Source: an uncultured Dietzia sp.
GTDB taxonomy: Bacteria > Actinomycetota > Actinomycetes > Mycobacteriales > Mycobacteriaceae
Assembly (NCBI RefSeq): GCF_937873725.1
Contig: NZ_CALMYY010000039.1
Location: 1-34,488 of the forward strand
DNA: 34,488 nucleotides
Reading direction: 5' to 3'
Notes under the pieces: model-generated
Seen by the model: only the letters and a program-made list of their open reading frames with translations
What the model was told of the DNA's origin: nothing
The model's database searches: none
Translations under genes and position numbers: made by a program
Shown: positions 26,662 to 34,488 of the stretch, piece after piece
How the letters are laid out: every line of letters begins with the position of its first letter
Numbering within the stretch: position 1 is the stretch's first letter

Positions 26662-28533
26662 GTGACAATGCAGCAGGCCGCCATGCGTACGCTCATGCGG
26701 GCCGAGAACACCAACATCTCACTGGATCGAAGCGTCTTCACCCGCGAGAACTTCCGCCGCATCGGGCGGTTCGCCCGCCCGCACACCCGGCTGATCGTCC
26801 TCTTCCTCATCCTGTCCGTCTTCGGTGCCACCCTCGCCGTGGTCACCCCGCTGCTCGCGGGCCGGGTGGTCACCGCGATCGTCGACCGGGCCGAGGTGCG
26901 CGTCATCTTCCTGCTCGCCGCGGCCATCGCCGTGATCGGTCTGGTCGAGGCGGTCAACAACGTCGTCACCCGCCTGTGGTCCGCCCGCATCGGTGAGGGT
27001 CTGATCCTGGACCTGCGCAGGTCGGTCTTCGACCACGTCCAGACCATGCCGGTCGCCTTCTTCATGCGCACCCGGACAGGTGCGCTGGTGAGCCGGCTCA
27101 ACAATGACGTCATGGGCGCCCAGCGCGCGTTCTCCGACACCCTCTCCGGGGTGGTGTCGAACCTCGTCCAGTTGGTGTTGACGCTGATCGTCATGGCGGG
27201 GCTCAACTGGCAGTTGACGGTGATGTCGGTCCTGCTGTTGCCGGTCTTCCTCTTCCCCGCCCGGTACGTGGGCCGGCGCCTCGCCCGCCTCCGTCGCGAG
27301 GCCTCGGACCTCAACGCCTCGATGAACGACCAGATGACGGAACGCTTCAACGCCGGCGGCGCCACGCTGGTCAAGCTCTTCGGCCGCCCCGAGGCGGAGT
27401 CGGCCGAGTTCGCCTCGCGCGCCGGCCGGGTCCGGGGGATCGGCGTCCGCACGGCGCTGCTCATGAGCGTGTTCATGAACTCCCTGACCCTGGTCTCCAC
27501 CCTCGCCCTGGCACTGGTCTACGGCGTGGGCGGATGGTTCGCCCTCAACGGCGGGATGGACGCGGGCTCCGTCGTGGCGCTGGCCCTCCTGCTCACCCGC
27601 CTGTACGGCCCCCCGACCTCGCTGGCCAACGCGCCCATGGACGGGGTGACCGCGGTCGTCAGCTTCGAGCGCGTCTTTGAGGTCCTGGACCTGGAACCGC
27701 TGCTCAAGGACTCCCCGGACGCCGTGGACATCCCGGAGGGCCCGGTGACCATCGAGTTCGAGGACGTCCGGTTCTCCTACCCCTCGGCGGACAAGGTCTC
27801 CCTGGCCTCGCTCGAGGAGGTCGCCGTGCTCGACTCCCGGGGTGGGCAGGAGGTCCTCCACGGGGTCAGCTTCCGGGCCGACCCGGGGCAGATGGTCGCG
27901 CTCGTCGGGTCGTCCGGCGCCGGGAAGTCGACCATCGCGTCACTGCTCCCGCGGCTGTACGACGTGGACTCCGGTGCGGTCCGGGTATCCGGTCTCGACG
28001 TGCGCGAGGTCACCTCGTCGTCGTTGCGCCGGACGGTCGGCATGGTCACCCAGGACGGCCACCTCTTCCACGACACGATCCGGGCCAACCTGACCTTCGC
28101 CCGGCCCGAGGTCACCGACGAGGTGGTCTGGGACGCGCTGCGGCGGGCCCGGCTGGAGGCCCTGGTCCACTCGCCCCGGGACGGCCTGGACCCCGTGATC
28201 GGTGACCGCGGCTACCGCCTCTCCGGCGGCGAGCGCCAGCGTCTCACCATCGCCCGGCTGCTCGTCGCCGAACCCTCCGTCGTGGTGCTGGACGAGGCCA
28301 CCAGCGCGCTGGACTCCACCAACGAGTCCGCCGTCCAGGAGGCCCTCGGCGAGGCGATGTCCCACCGGACCTCGCTCGTGATCGCGCACCGGCTGTCCAC
28401 GGTCCGGGCGGCCGACCGCATCCTCGTCCTGGAGGGGGGAACGGTCGTGGAGTCCGGCACGCACGCCGAGCTGCTGGCCGCCGGGGGCCGCTACACCGAG
28501 CTCTACGAGACGCAGTTCGCGGACCAGGAGTAG
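26662..28533 (+). CDS. ABC exporter half-transporter (MsbA/MDR type)
   Basis: A 623-residue fused membrane and ATPase protein. About six transmembrane helices lie in residues 40-330, and the nucleotide-binding domain has Walker A GSSGAGKST (416-424), signature LSGGERQR (520-527) and Walker B VVVLDEATSALD soon after. It would work as a homodimer or heterodimer exporting lipids or hydrophobic compounds; the substrate is not known. Between the A-loop region (VRFSYPSADK) and the strand EVLHGVSF there is an extra segment of about 20 residues. GTG 26662, with AGAGGAG 8 nt upstream, is preferred over ATG 26668. It is divergent from alkB. Confidence 0.93.
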   Translation: MTMQQAAMRTLMRAENTNISLDRSVFTRENFRRIGRFARPHTRLIVLFLILSVFGATLAVVTPLLAGRVVTAIVDRAEVRVIFLLAAAIAVIGLVEAVNNVVTRLWSARIGEGLILDLRRSVFDHVQTMPVAFFMRTRTGALVSRLNNDVMGAQRAFSDTLSGVVSNLVQLVLTLIVMAGLNWQLTVMSVLLLPVFLFPARYVGRRLARLRREASDLNASMNDQMTERFNAGGATLVKLFGRPEAESAEFASRAGRVRGIGVRTALLMSVFMNSLTLVSTLALALVYGVGGWFALNGGMDAGSVVALALLLTRLYGPPTSLANAPMDGVTAVVSFERVFEVLDLEPLLKDSPDAVDIPEGPVTIEFEDVRFSYPSADKVSLASLEEVAVLDSRGGQEVLHGVSFRADPGQMVALVGSSGAGKSTIASLLPRLYDVDSGAVRVSGLDVREVTSSSLRRTVGMVTQDGHLFHDTIRANLTFARPEVTDEVVWDALRRARLEALVHSPRDGLDPVIGDRGYRLSGGERQRLTIARLLVAEPSVVVLDEATSALDSTNESAVQEALGEAMSHRTSLVIAHRLSTVRAADRILVLEGGTVVESGTHAELLAAGGRYTELYETQFADQE

Positions 28534-28540
28534 CGGCCGG

Positions 28541-30205
28541 TCAGACCGCGCCCGCGGCGATCGCCGCCGCGACCCGGTCGGTGTCCTGACCGGTCCACCC
28601 GGGGGGATCGAGGATCGCGGCCCACATCCAGGCCGCGTCCGGGCCGAAGGAGTGCCCGTGACCGTCGGGGACGTCCGCCGAGAACACCATGTCCAGGGTC
28701 ACCTGCCAGAACGTCACGAACGGCATCCACCGCACACCGGGGTCGAGGTCGGGGCCGAGGGGCTCGCGCAGCCAGTCCGGCCGCTGCAGCAGCAGGTCGA
28801 ACGACCACCAGGTGATCGGGTCGGACGCGTGCTGCCAGTACACCACCCGGGGCGAGCCCCACGGTGCGCCCTCGAGGTCGAGGTCCGGTCCGCCCGCCGC
28901 GAATCGCACGTGCTCGCCGCCGTCCACCACCGGGAGCCGCTCCGGGGAACCGGGGTCGCGGTGGGCGGTGACGTAGGCCCACTGCGGGGAGAAGTTCGGC
29001 GTCCCCACCCAGAGCGCGCCGTCGGTCCGGGCCACCATGTCCTGCGTTCCCCCGAACGCGCTCTGGCCGCCGAACGACCCCAGGCTCTCGCCGAAGGTCA
29101 CCAGCTCCGGGCGCTCGCCCTCGGGACGGTCCTGCACGGCCCGCTCCACGGCCTCGAACAGGGCGCGGCCGGCGATCTGCGGCGACTCGCGGTCGGCGAG
29201 GAAGGACAGGGGGCTGGGCAGGAACGAGTACTGCATGGCGGCGATCGCGGAGTCGCCCCCGGCCGTGTACTCGAGTCCCGCGGCGACCCCGGCGTTGACC
29301 CAGCCGCGGCCGGTCGTGGTGGCCACCGCCACGACCGACCGGTCGAACGCCCCCGTGCGCTCGAGCTCGTCCACCACCAGGTCGGCGACCTCCTCGATGG
29401 TCGCGGCGGCGTCATGCCCGGCGTAGACGCGGATCGGGGTGAGCGCCGGTCGCCCGGTCACCTCGGCGATCCGTGCGGCGGAGGGCCCGCCCGCGACGAA
29501 CGTCCGCCCCTCCTTGCCCAGGCTCTCCCACGGCTGCGTGGACGCCGGCGAGCCGGACCTCTCGGGGGCGTCGGGCCGCCAGACGCCGTCGGCGGTGCCG
29601 TTGTCCGCGGCGGCGGCCATCCTCCCCGCCGCCCCGAGCAGGCCGCGGTAGGCCACACCGTTGACCGACAGCACGGCGATCACCGCCACCAGGACCAGGG
29701 CCACCAGCCGGGCGACGGGGGTCGGGACACGGCGCGCGACGACCCGGGTCAGCGCGGCGGTGCCCCGCCGGATCCCGCGCGCCGCCGCGAGGAGCAGCGC
29801 CGCGACCGCCACGGCCAGCACCAGGACCAGCAGGTAGTTGGCCCGGTCGATGCGCTCGACCCCCGCCAGGTCCCGGGTGATCTGCTGCCACCACGAGCCC
29901 AGGACCAGGAACGTCGGCACCGTGACCGCCGCCGCGGCGGCGAGCGCCCACCAGCCGATCCGGCGGAGTCGCGCGGGGACGTCCGGGGAGACACCGCAGG
30001 ACCGGACCGCCCAGGCGAGCAGACAACCCAGGCCGTATCCGGTCGCGAGGCTGATGCCCGTCGCCAGCGCCTGCAGGTACCAGGCCCGGGGCAACAGCGA
30101 CGGCGTCATGGACCAGACGAAGAACAGCAGCGCCAGCGTGAGCCCGGCCGGGTGGAGCGATCGTGCGTACTCGCGGATCCGGACCGCGGCGGGGGAGGTG
30201 GGCAT
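28541..30205 (-). CDS. Membrane-anchored alpha/beta-hydrolase (PF10081-like)
   Basis: A 554-residue protein. Five hydrophobic segments lie at about 20-40, 45-67, 83-105, 123-143 and 165-186. The large C-terminal domain has the family-typical RVYAGHDAAATIEEVADLVVDELERTG and TTTGRGWVN, then a nucleophile-elbow motif GESLGSFGG with Ser374. Proteins of this type are common in mycolic-acid actinobacteria and are probably lipid esterases facing outside; no substrate is known. The start is ATG 30205; an open frame continues far upstream but lies antisense over the next gene. It converges with the ABC exporter with 7 bp between. Confidence 0.85.
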   Translation of the reverse strand: MPTSPAAVRIREYARSLHPAGLTLALLFFVWSMTPSLLPRAWYLQALATGISLATGYGLGCLLAWAVRSCGVSPDVPARLRRIGWWALAAAAAVTVPTFLVLGSWWQQITRDLAGVERIDRANYLLVLVLAVAVAALLLAAARGIRRGTAALTRVVARRVPTPVARLVALVLVAVIAVLSVNGVAYRGLLGAAGRMAAAADNGTADGVWRPDAPERSGSPASTQPWESLGKEGRTFVAGGPSAARIAEVTGRPALTPIRVYAGHDAAATIEEVADLVVDELERTGAFDRSVVAVATTTGRGWVNAGVAAGLEYTAGGDSAIAAMQYSFLPSPLSFLADRESPQIAGRALFEAVERAVQDRPEGERPELVTFGESLGSFGGQSAFGGTQDMVARTDGALWVGTPNFSPQWAYVTAHRDPGSPERLPVVDGGEHVRFAAGGPDLDLEGAPWGSPRVVYWQHASDPITWWSFDLLLQRPDWLREPLGPDLDPGVRWMPFVTFWQVTLDMVFSADVPDGHGHSFGPDAAWMWAAILDPPGWTGQDTDRVAAAIAAGAV

Positions 30206-30288
30206 CGTCCGTCCAAGTGGCTCGTGACCGGAGCGGACCGCCCGGCGCGTGCACGAAGCATATCTGCCTCCGCGCACGCGCCGAGGGC

Positions 30289-31218
30289 TCAGCTCTCCAG
30301 GTTCAGGCCCAGCTCGCGGGCCGCGAGGGCGGCGTACTTGGAGGTCTGCTCGAAGGCGGACTCGAGGGGCTGGGCGTCGGTGAGGTCGGCGATCTCGTTC
30401 CAGCGTTCGGCCACGACCTCGGGGGTGCGGGCACCGTCGGGGAGGTAGACGCCGCGGCTCTCGACCATCTGGGAGACGGCGAACACGCCCGCGCCGGCGC
30501 CGAGGATGGTCTTGGTGGGGGCCTGGTCGCTGACCATGAACAGGGCGCCGGGGGCGATGGTCTCCGGGCCCATGATGTCCAGCACCTGCTGGGGGAGCAG
30601 GTCCTCGGTCATGCGGGTCGCGGCGGTGGGGGCGATGGCGTTGACCCTGATGTCCTTCTTCGCGCCCTCGATGGCCAGGACGTTCATGAGGCCGACGAGG
30701 CCGGACTTGGCGGCGGCGTAGTTGGACTGCCCGAAGTTCCCGTAGATGCCGGAGGTGGAGGTGGTCATGAGGATGCGGCCGTAGCCGGCCTCGGCCATGT
30801 GGGGCCAGACGGCCTTGGTGCAGTTGACCGAGCCCATGAGGTGCACCTCGAGGACCTTGCGGAAGTCGTCGGTGGACATCTTGGCGAAGGACTTGTCGCG
30901 CAGGATGCCGGCGTTGTTGATGAGGACGTCGATGCGTCCCCACTTCTCGATCACCGAGGAGACCAGGGCGTCGACCGCGGCCTCGTCGGTGATGTCGTTG
31001 CCGTCGACCATGGCCTGGCCGCCGGCGGCGGTGATCTCGTCCACGACGAGTTGGGCCGCCGAGGCGGTGCCGCCCTCGCCGTGGACGTCGCCGCCCAGGT
31101 CGTTGACGACCACCTTGGCGCCGCGCTCGGCCAGCGCGAGGGCGTAGGCGCGGCCGAGGCCGCCGCCGGCGCCGGTGATGATCGCGACGCGATCGGTGAA
31201 GTCGATGGTGTGGGCCAT
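30289..31218 (-). CDS. SDR of the MFE-2/(3R)-hydroxyacyl-CoA dehydrogenase type
   Basis: A 309-residue SDR. The cofactor motif is TGAGGGLG (15-22), with Asp40 in VVVNDLGG (NAD preference), NNAG at 101-104, Ser154, and Tyr167-x3-Lys171 (YAAAK). The long loop LGGDVHGEGGTASAAQLVVDEI is typical of the dehydrogenase part of peroxisomal multifunctional enzyme 2. It probably oxidises (3R)-hydroxyacyl-CoA, but the MaoC hydratase and SCP-2 parts of MFE-2 are absent and no hydratase gene is adjacent. ATG 31218 has AGGAGCACCTC directly before it. It lies 51 bp after the TrpB2 gene on the same strand. Confidence 0.88.
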   Translation of the reverse strand: MAHTIDFTDRVAIITGAGGGLGRAYALALAERGAKVVVNDLGGDVHGEGGTASAAQLVVDEITAAGGQAMVDGNDITDEAAVDALVSSVIEKWGRIDVLINNAGILRDKSFAKMSTDDFRKVLEVHLMGSVNCTKAVWPHMAEAGYGRILMTTSTSGIYGNFGQSNYAAAKSGLVGLMNVLAIEGAKKDIRVNAIAPTAATRMTEDLLPQQVLDIMGPETIAPGALFMVSDQAPTKTILGAGAGVFAVSQMVESRGVYLPDGARTPEVVAERWNEIADLTDAQPLESAFEQTSKYAALAARELGLNLES

Positions 31219-31269
31219 GAGGTGCTCCTGGGGTCGGGAGGGGATCGGGTGGAGTGGTGTGCGGGCTGG

Positions 31270-32589
31270 TCAGCCGAGTTCGCCGCGGACGTACGCCTCG
31301 TAGGCCGGGAGGTCGAGGAAGCCGTGTCCGGACAGGCCGATCACGATGGACGGGCCGGTACCCGCCTCGCCGGTGTGCTTGCGGGCCTCGGCCACCGCGC
31401 CGGCGATCGCGTGGGTGGACTCGGGGGCGGGGACGATGCCCTCGGCCTTGGCGAACTCCACTCCGGCGGCGAACGCCACGTTCTGCTCCACCGCGATGGA
31501 GTCGAGCAGGCCGAGGTGCTTGACGTGGCTGACCAGCGGCGCCATCCCGTGGTAGCGGAGGCCGCCCGAGTGGATGGGGTCGGGCACGAAGTCCTGGCCG
31601 AGCGTGTACATCTTCATGAGCGGCGTCAGCCCGGCCACGTCACCGTGGTCGTATCGGAACTCGCCCTCGGTCATGGACGGGCAAGCCGTCGGCTCCACGG
31701 CGACGACCCTGGTCTGCGCCCCGGCCAGGTTCTCGCGGATGAACGGGAACGCGAGGCCGGCGAGATTGGAGCCGCCTCCGGCGCAACCGAAGAGGTAGTC
31801 GGGCGCGCCCTCGCCGAACATCTCGAGCTGCTTGAGCGCCTCCTCGCCGATGATCGTCTGGTGCAGGCACACGTGGTTGAGCACGGAACCCAACGAGTAC
31901 CGGGACTCCGCGTCGCCGGCCGCGACCTCCACCGCCTCGGACACCGCCATGCCCAACGACCCCGGGGTCTCGGGATCCTTGGCCAGGAAGGACCGGCCGG
32001 CCTCGGTGAGGTCGGAGGGGCTCGGGTGCACCGTGGCGCCGAAGGTCTCCATGAGCATCCGGCGGTACGGCTTGGACTCGAACGAGGCCTTGACCTGCCA
32101 CACCTCCACCTCGATGCCGAAGGCCTGACCGGCAAACGCGAGGGAGGCCCCCCACTGGCCGGCCCCGGTCTCGGTGGTGAGCTTGGTGATGCCCTCGGCC
32201 GCGTTGTAGTAGGCCTGCGCCACGGCGGTGTTGGGCTTGTGCGACCCGACCGGGCTGGTGCCCTCGTACTTGTAGAAGATCCGTGCGGACGTGCCGAGCG
32301 CCTTCTCGAGGCGCCGGGCGCGGATGAGGGGCGAGGGACGCCACAGCCGGTAGATCTCCTGCACGGCCTCCGGGATCTCCACGTAGCGCTCGGGCGTGAC
32401 CTCCTGCTCGATGAGCGCCATCGGGAAGAGCGGCGCCAGATCCTCGGGACCGAGAGGTTCCTTGGTGCCGGGGTGCAGGTGCGGCGCCATCGGCTCGGGC
32501 AGGTCCGCCTGGATGTTGTACCAATGGGTCGGCATCTCGCTCTCGGGGAGAATTGCCTTGACCAGCGAGCCGGACGCGTCTGTCGTCAT
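31270..32589 (-). CDS. TrpB2-type tryptophan synthase beta chain-like enzyme
   Basis: A 439-residue PLP enzyme of the TrpB2 subgroup. The Schiff-base lysine is Lys118 in [14 protein letters not shown] and the phosphate-binding loop GGGSN follow, and the long N-terminal segment ([18 protein letters not shown]) is typical of TrpB2 rather than TrpB1. These enzymes make tryptophan from indole and serine without requiring TrpA; other dehydratase roles have been proposed. No trp genes are nearby. ATG 32589 has GAGGAC at a good distance; the frame upstream to 32634 is not used. It follows the acetyltransferase by 41 bp. Confidence 0.9.
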   Translation of the reverse strand: MTTDASGSLVKAILPESEMPTHWYNIQADLPEPMAPHLHPGTKEPLGPEDLAPLFPMALIEQEVTPERYVEIPEAVQEIYRLWRPSPLIRARRLEKALGTSARIFYKYEGTSPVGSHKPNTAVAQAYYNAAEGITKLTTETGAGQWGASLAFAGQAFGIEVEVWQVKASFESKPYRRMLMETFGATVHPSPSDLTEAGRSFLAKDPETPGSLGMAVSEAVEVAAGDAESRYSLGSVLNHVCLHQTIIGEEALKQLEMFGEGAPDYLFGCAGGGSNLAGLAFPFIRENLAGAQTRVVAVEPTACPSMTEGEFRYDHGDVAGLTPLMKMYTLGQDFVPDPIHSGGLRYHGMAPLVSHVKHLGLLDSIAVEQNVAFAAGVEFAKAEGIVPAPESTHAIAGAVAEARKHTGEAGTGPSIVIGLSGHGFLDLPAYEAYVRGELG

Positions 32590-32630
32590 GTGGTGTCCTC
32601 GGAGGGTGTGTGTGGGGGGTGAGCCGCGTC

Positions 32631-33128
32631 TCATCCTAGGAGGTCTCGCCGCATGGGCAGGTGGGGGATCCTCTCATCGAGGTAGTCCTCGCCGCTGCGG
32701 ACGAAGCCGAACCGCTCGTACCACCCCTCCAGATGGGCCTGCGCGCCGATCTCGACGGGCCGCTCCCCGCACAGTGCGAGGCCCCGCCGGATCAACCGGG
32801 CGGCGATCCCCCGCCCCCGCCATCCGGGTGCCGTGCACACGCGCCCGAGGTGCATGGCCCCGCCGTGGTCGTCGGGGCCGAAGACCCGCAGGGTCGCCAC
32901 GAGCCGGTCCGGCTCACCCGCGTCGCCCGGGGTCCAGGCCAGGAGGTGGGTGGTCCCGGGGTCCGCGTCGACGTCGTCGATCTCCGCGTACGGGCACTCC
33001 TGCTCGGCGACGAAGACGTCCACGCGCAGCTTGTACAGCGCGTGGACGTCCATCGGGCCCAACCCGGCCAGGGGAGAGGCGAGGAGCCTGAGGTCGGGGT
33101 GGTCGCTCGGCTCGTCCCCGCGTGTCAC
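32631..33128 (-). CDS. elaA: ElaA-type GNAT acetyltransferase
   Basis: A 165-residue GNAT protein. [25 protein letters not shown] is the conserved ElaA opening, and the acetyl-CoA loop is [20 protein letters not shown]. The C-terminal region with [20 protein letters not shown] matches ElaA as well. The substrate is not established. GTG 33128 overlaps the preceding stop codon as GTGA, so it is coupled to the CwsA-like gene. The open frame upstream of 33128 lies antisense in that gene and is not used. Confidence 0.87.
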   Translation of the reverse strand: MTRGDEPSDHPDLRLLASPLAGLGPMDVHALYKLRVDVFVAEQECPYAEIDDVDADPGTTHLLAWTPGDAGEPDRLVATLRVFGPDDHGGAMHLGRVCTAPGWRGRGIAARLIRRGLALCGERPVEIGAQAHLEGWYERFGFVRSGEDYLDERIPHLPMRRDLLG

Positions 33129-33751
33129 TCGCCGGTCGTGGACCCGTCGCCGGGCACGTCGTCCGACGGCTGCGGCGCGGAACCGGCCGCCGCACCCGGG
33201 ACGGCGCTGCCGGCGGCGGGCGAGGTGTCGGCGTCCTGGTCGGCGGGTCCCTCGGGATCGGGGGAGTCGATGGTCAGGTCCTCGCCCGTCTCGCCCGTCT
33301 CGGCCGGCGCGGCCGCGGGGGCCGGAGCCGGCGCCGACGGACCGGGGCCGCGGAGGAAGTACGCGGTGGCGCCCGCCACCGCGGCCCCACCGGCGAGGCC
33401 GACGATCCACAGCGGGGCGAAGCGCCGCATCGGGCTGCGCTTGGCCTGGGGCTGGGCGAGGGCGGAGGTCTGCTCGCGCAGCGCCTCGGCGTGCTGCCTG
33501 GCGTCCGCGGCGAGGCCGCCGAGGATCTCGGCCTGCTCGGCGCGACGGTCACGCACCACCTGGAGGCCGCGGCTCGCACCGAAGAGGGCCAGGCCCACGG
33601 GCCCGCGGGTGGCGGCGAGGGCGGCCTCGCCGAGGAACCGGGGGTCCTTGAGATCGAACGCCTTGCGGGCGGCGGTCCTGGCGGCCCGGATCTCCTTCTC
33701 GGCCTGCTTCACTGCTTCTCGCTCGGCGGCGCGGTCGCTTCGTCTGCTCAT
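33125..33751 (-). CDS. Probable CwsA-like single-pass membrane protein
   Basis: A 208-residue protein. Residues 1-110 are a charged, helical, Ala/Arg/Glu-rich part ([20 protein letters not shown] in the middle, then a likely coiled coil to 97). One membrane helix is at about 114-133 ([19 protein letters not shown]), followed by a long Pro/Ala/Gly/Asp-rich tail. Its position next to and divergent from ppiA, and this layout, match CwsA (Rv0008c type), a protein linked to cell-wall synthesis and cell shape in mycobacteria. Sequence similarity was judged from memory only. The start is ATG 33751. Confidence 0.6.
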   Translation of the reverse strand: MSRRSDRAAEREAVKQAEKEIRAARTAARKAFDLKDPRFLGEAALAATRGPVGLALFGASRGLQVVRDRRAEQAEILGGLAADARQHAEALREQTSALAQPQAKRSPMRRFAPLWIVGLAGGAAVAGATAYFLRGPGPSAPAPAPAAAPAETGETGEDLTIDSPDPEGPADQDADTSPAAGSAVPGAAAGSAPQPSDDVPGDGSTTGE

Positions 33752-33831
33752 GGGTAGATGGTGGCACAGGCCCCGGGTGCCGACCACCTCCTCGCCGACA
33801 TCGCCCGCGGGGGCGTGGCAGGATGGAGCGC

Positions 33832-34353
33832 GTGAGCATCGCAACGCAGACGGCAACCATCCACACGAACAAGGGCGACATCGTCGTCGAGCTGTTCGGC
33901 AACCACGCACCCGAGACGGTCGCGAACTTCGTCGGCCTGGCCGACGGGTCGAAGGACTACTCCCAGGCCAACGCCAAGGGCGAGAAGACCGGTCCGTTCT
34001 ACGACGGCTCGGTCTTCCACCGCGTCATCTCCGGCTTCATGATCCAGGGCGGAGACCCCACCGGCACCGGGCGCGGCGGCCCGGGCTACCAGTTCAAGGA
34101 CGAGTTCCACCCCGAGCTGCAGTTCTCCGAGCCCTACCTGCTGGCCATGGCCAACGCCGGCCCGGGGACCAACGGTTCGCAGTTCTTCGTCACCGTCGGC
34201 CCCACGCCGCACCTGAACAACCGGCACACCATCTTCGGCAAGGTCGCGGACGCGGACTCGCAGAAGGTCATCGACGCCATCGCCACCACCAAGACCGGCG
34301 CCATGGACCGCCCGGTCGAGGACGTCGTGATCGAGTCGATCGAGATCTCCTGA
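33832..34353 (+). CDS. ppiA: Peptidyl-prolyl cis-trans isomerase (cyclophilin)
   Basis: A 173-residue cyclophilin. The catalytic region is [20 protein letters not shown], with the active Arg in FHRV and the Gln/Gly residues after it. [16 protein letters not shown] and HTIFGKV complete the fold. It speeds proline isomerisation in protein folding; without a signal peptide it is cytoplasmic. GTG 33832 is chosen because CAGGAT (33819-33824) sits at leaderless -10 distance and GGATGG is close upstream; ATG 33823 (three residues longer) is the alternative. It is the standard neighbour of cwsA and the gyrase cluster. Confidence 0.93.
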   Translation: MSIATQTATIHTNKGDIVVELFGNHAPETVANFVGLADGSKDYSQANAKGEKTGPFYDGSVFHRVISGFMIQGGDPTGTGRGGPGYQFKDEFHPELQFSEPYLLAMANAGPGTNGSQFFVTVGPTPHLNNRHTIFGKVADADSQKVIDAIATTKTGAMDRPVEDVVIESIEIS

Positions 34354-34385
34354 CGGACCATCCGTCCGCACCGGCGGCGCGGGAC

Positions 34386-34404
34386 CGGGGGAACCCGTCC
34401 CCCG
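34386..34404 (+). terminator. Possible hairpin after ppiA
   Basis: CGGGGG and CCCCCG pair around a 7-nt loop AACCCGT in the 85-bp gap before the next gene. No T-tract follows. Weak evidence. Confidence 0.3.
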
Positions 34405-34438
34405 CCCCCGGGCTGTCAGCCCCATCGGCCCGGACCCC

Positions 34439-34488
34439 ATGAGCACCCAGACCCACGGCGGGGGCGCCCTCTCCCGCTTCTTCCGCCC
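34439..34488 (+). CDS. Start of an unidentified gene, possibly rhomboid
   Basis: ATG 34439 opens MSTQTHGGGALSRFFR and runs off the window. The peptide is too short to identify. In related genomes a rhomboid-family membrane protease often follows ppiA, so that is a guess from position. A start codon by chance cannot be excluded. Confidence 0.45.
   Translation, partial: MSTQTHGGGALSRFFR

Noticed and set aside
30206..30943. Extension of the membrane hydrolase frame upstream of 30205
   Set aside because: It overlaps the MFE-2-type SDR gene on the same strand in another frame, and the membrane protein has a natural start at 30205.
17261..33831. Integrative element using tRNA-Ala as attachment site
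   Set aside because: No integrase or transposase, no duplicated tRNA 3' end near 33.8 kb, and base composition like the core genes.

Overview
This window is a chromosomal replication-origin region of a high-GC Actinomycetota (Mycobacteriales/Corynebacteriales type). The gene order parB-parA-rsmG-jag-yidC-yidD-rnpA-rpmH / dnaA-dnaN-recF-dciA-gyrB-gyrA-DUF3566-tRNA-Ile-tRNA-Ala ... ppiA is the classic order of this group. An AlkB alkane hydroxylase with a fused C-terminal rubredoxin, followed by a TetR regulator, resembles the arrangement described in Dietzia. Dietzia or a close relative is therefore the best guess; this is an inference from memory, not a database result.

Left arm (1-4651, all minus strand): ribosomal protein bL34, RNase P protein, YidD, YidC, Jag/KhpB, RsmG and ParA, running into the first codons of ParB. 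Two perfect 16-bp parS sites flank rsmG. The origin proper is split around dnaA. DnaA boxes lie at 5045-5108 upstream of dnaA. A second cluster at 6786-6816 lies between dnaA and dnaN, followed by a DnaA-trio-like tract and an AT-rich stretch at 6954-6990.

Right arm (5184-17333, mostly plus strand): dnaA, dnaN, recF, dciA-like, gyrB, gyrA, a DUF3566 membrane protein and two tRNA genes. A secreted lipase gene sits in the opposite orientation between gyrB and gyrA. GyrB carries an acidic insertion and RecF an acidic tail.

From 17369 to about 33128 the usual short path from tRNA-Ala to cwsA and ppiA is replaced by roughly 16 kb of genes in mixed orientation. They include an MFS transporter, a flavoprotein dehydrogenase, three related hotdog-fold thioesterase-like proteins, two short-chain dehydrogenases, a SnoaL-like protein, AlkB-rubredoxin with a TetR regulator, an ABC exporter, a membrane alpha/beta-hydrolase, a TrpB2-type enzyme and an ElaA-type acetyltransferase. 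The common theme is hydrophobic or acyl-CoA substrate metabolism. No transposase, integrase or duplicated tRNA end was seen, and base composition matches the rest, so the block looks resident rather than recently acquired.

The window ends with a CwsA-like membrane protein, the cyclophilin PpiA and the first codons of another gene. Several intergenic spaces hold compact regulatory structures. The clearest are a palindrome spanning the core promoter of alkB, a 12-bp divergent intergenic space whose palindrome contains both start codons (SDR/thioesterase C), and a nested palindrome between the SnoaL-like gene and the flavoprotein gene.
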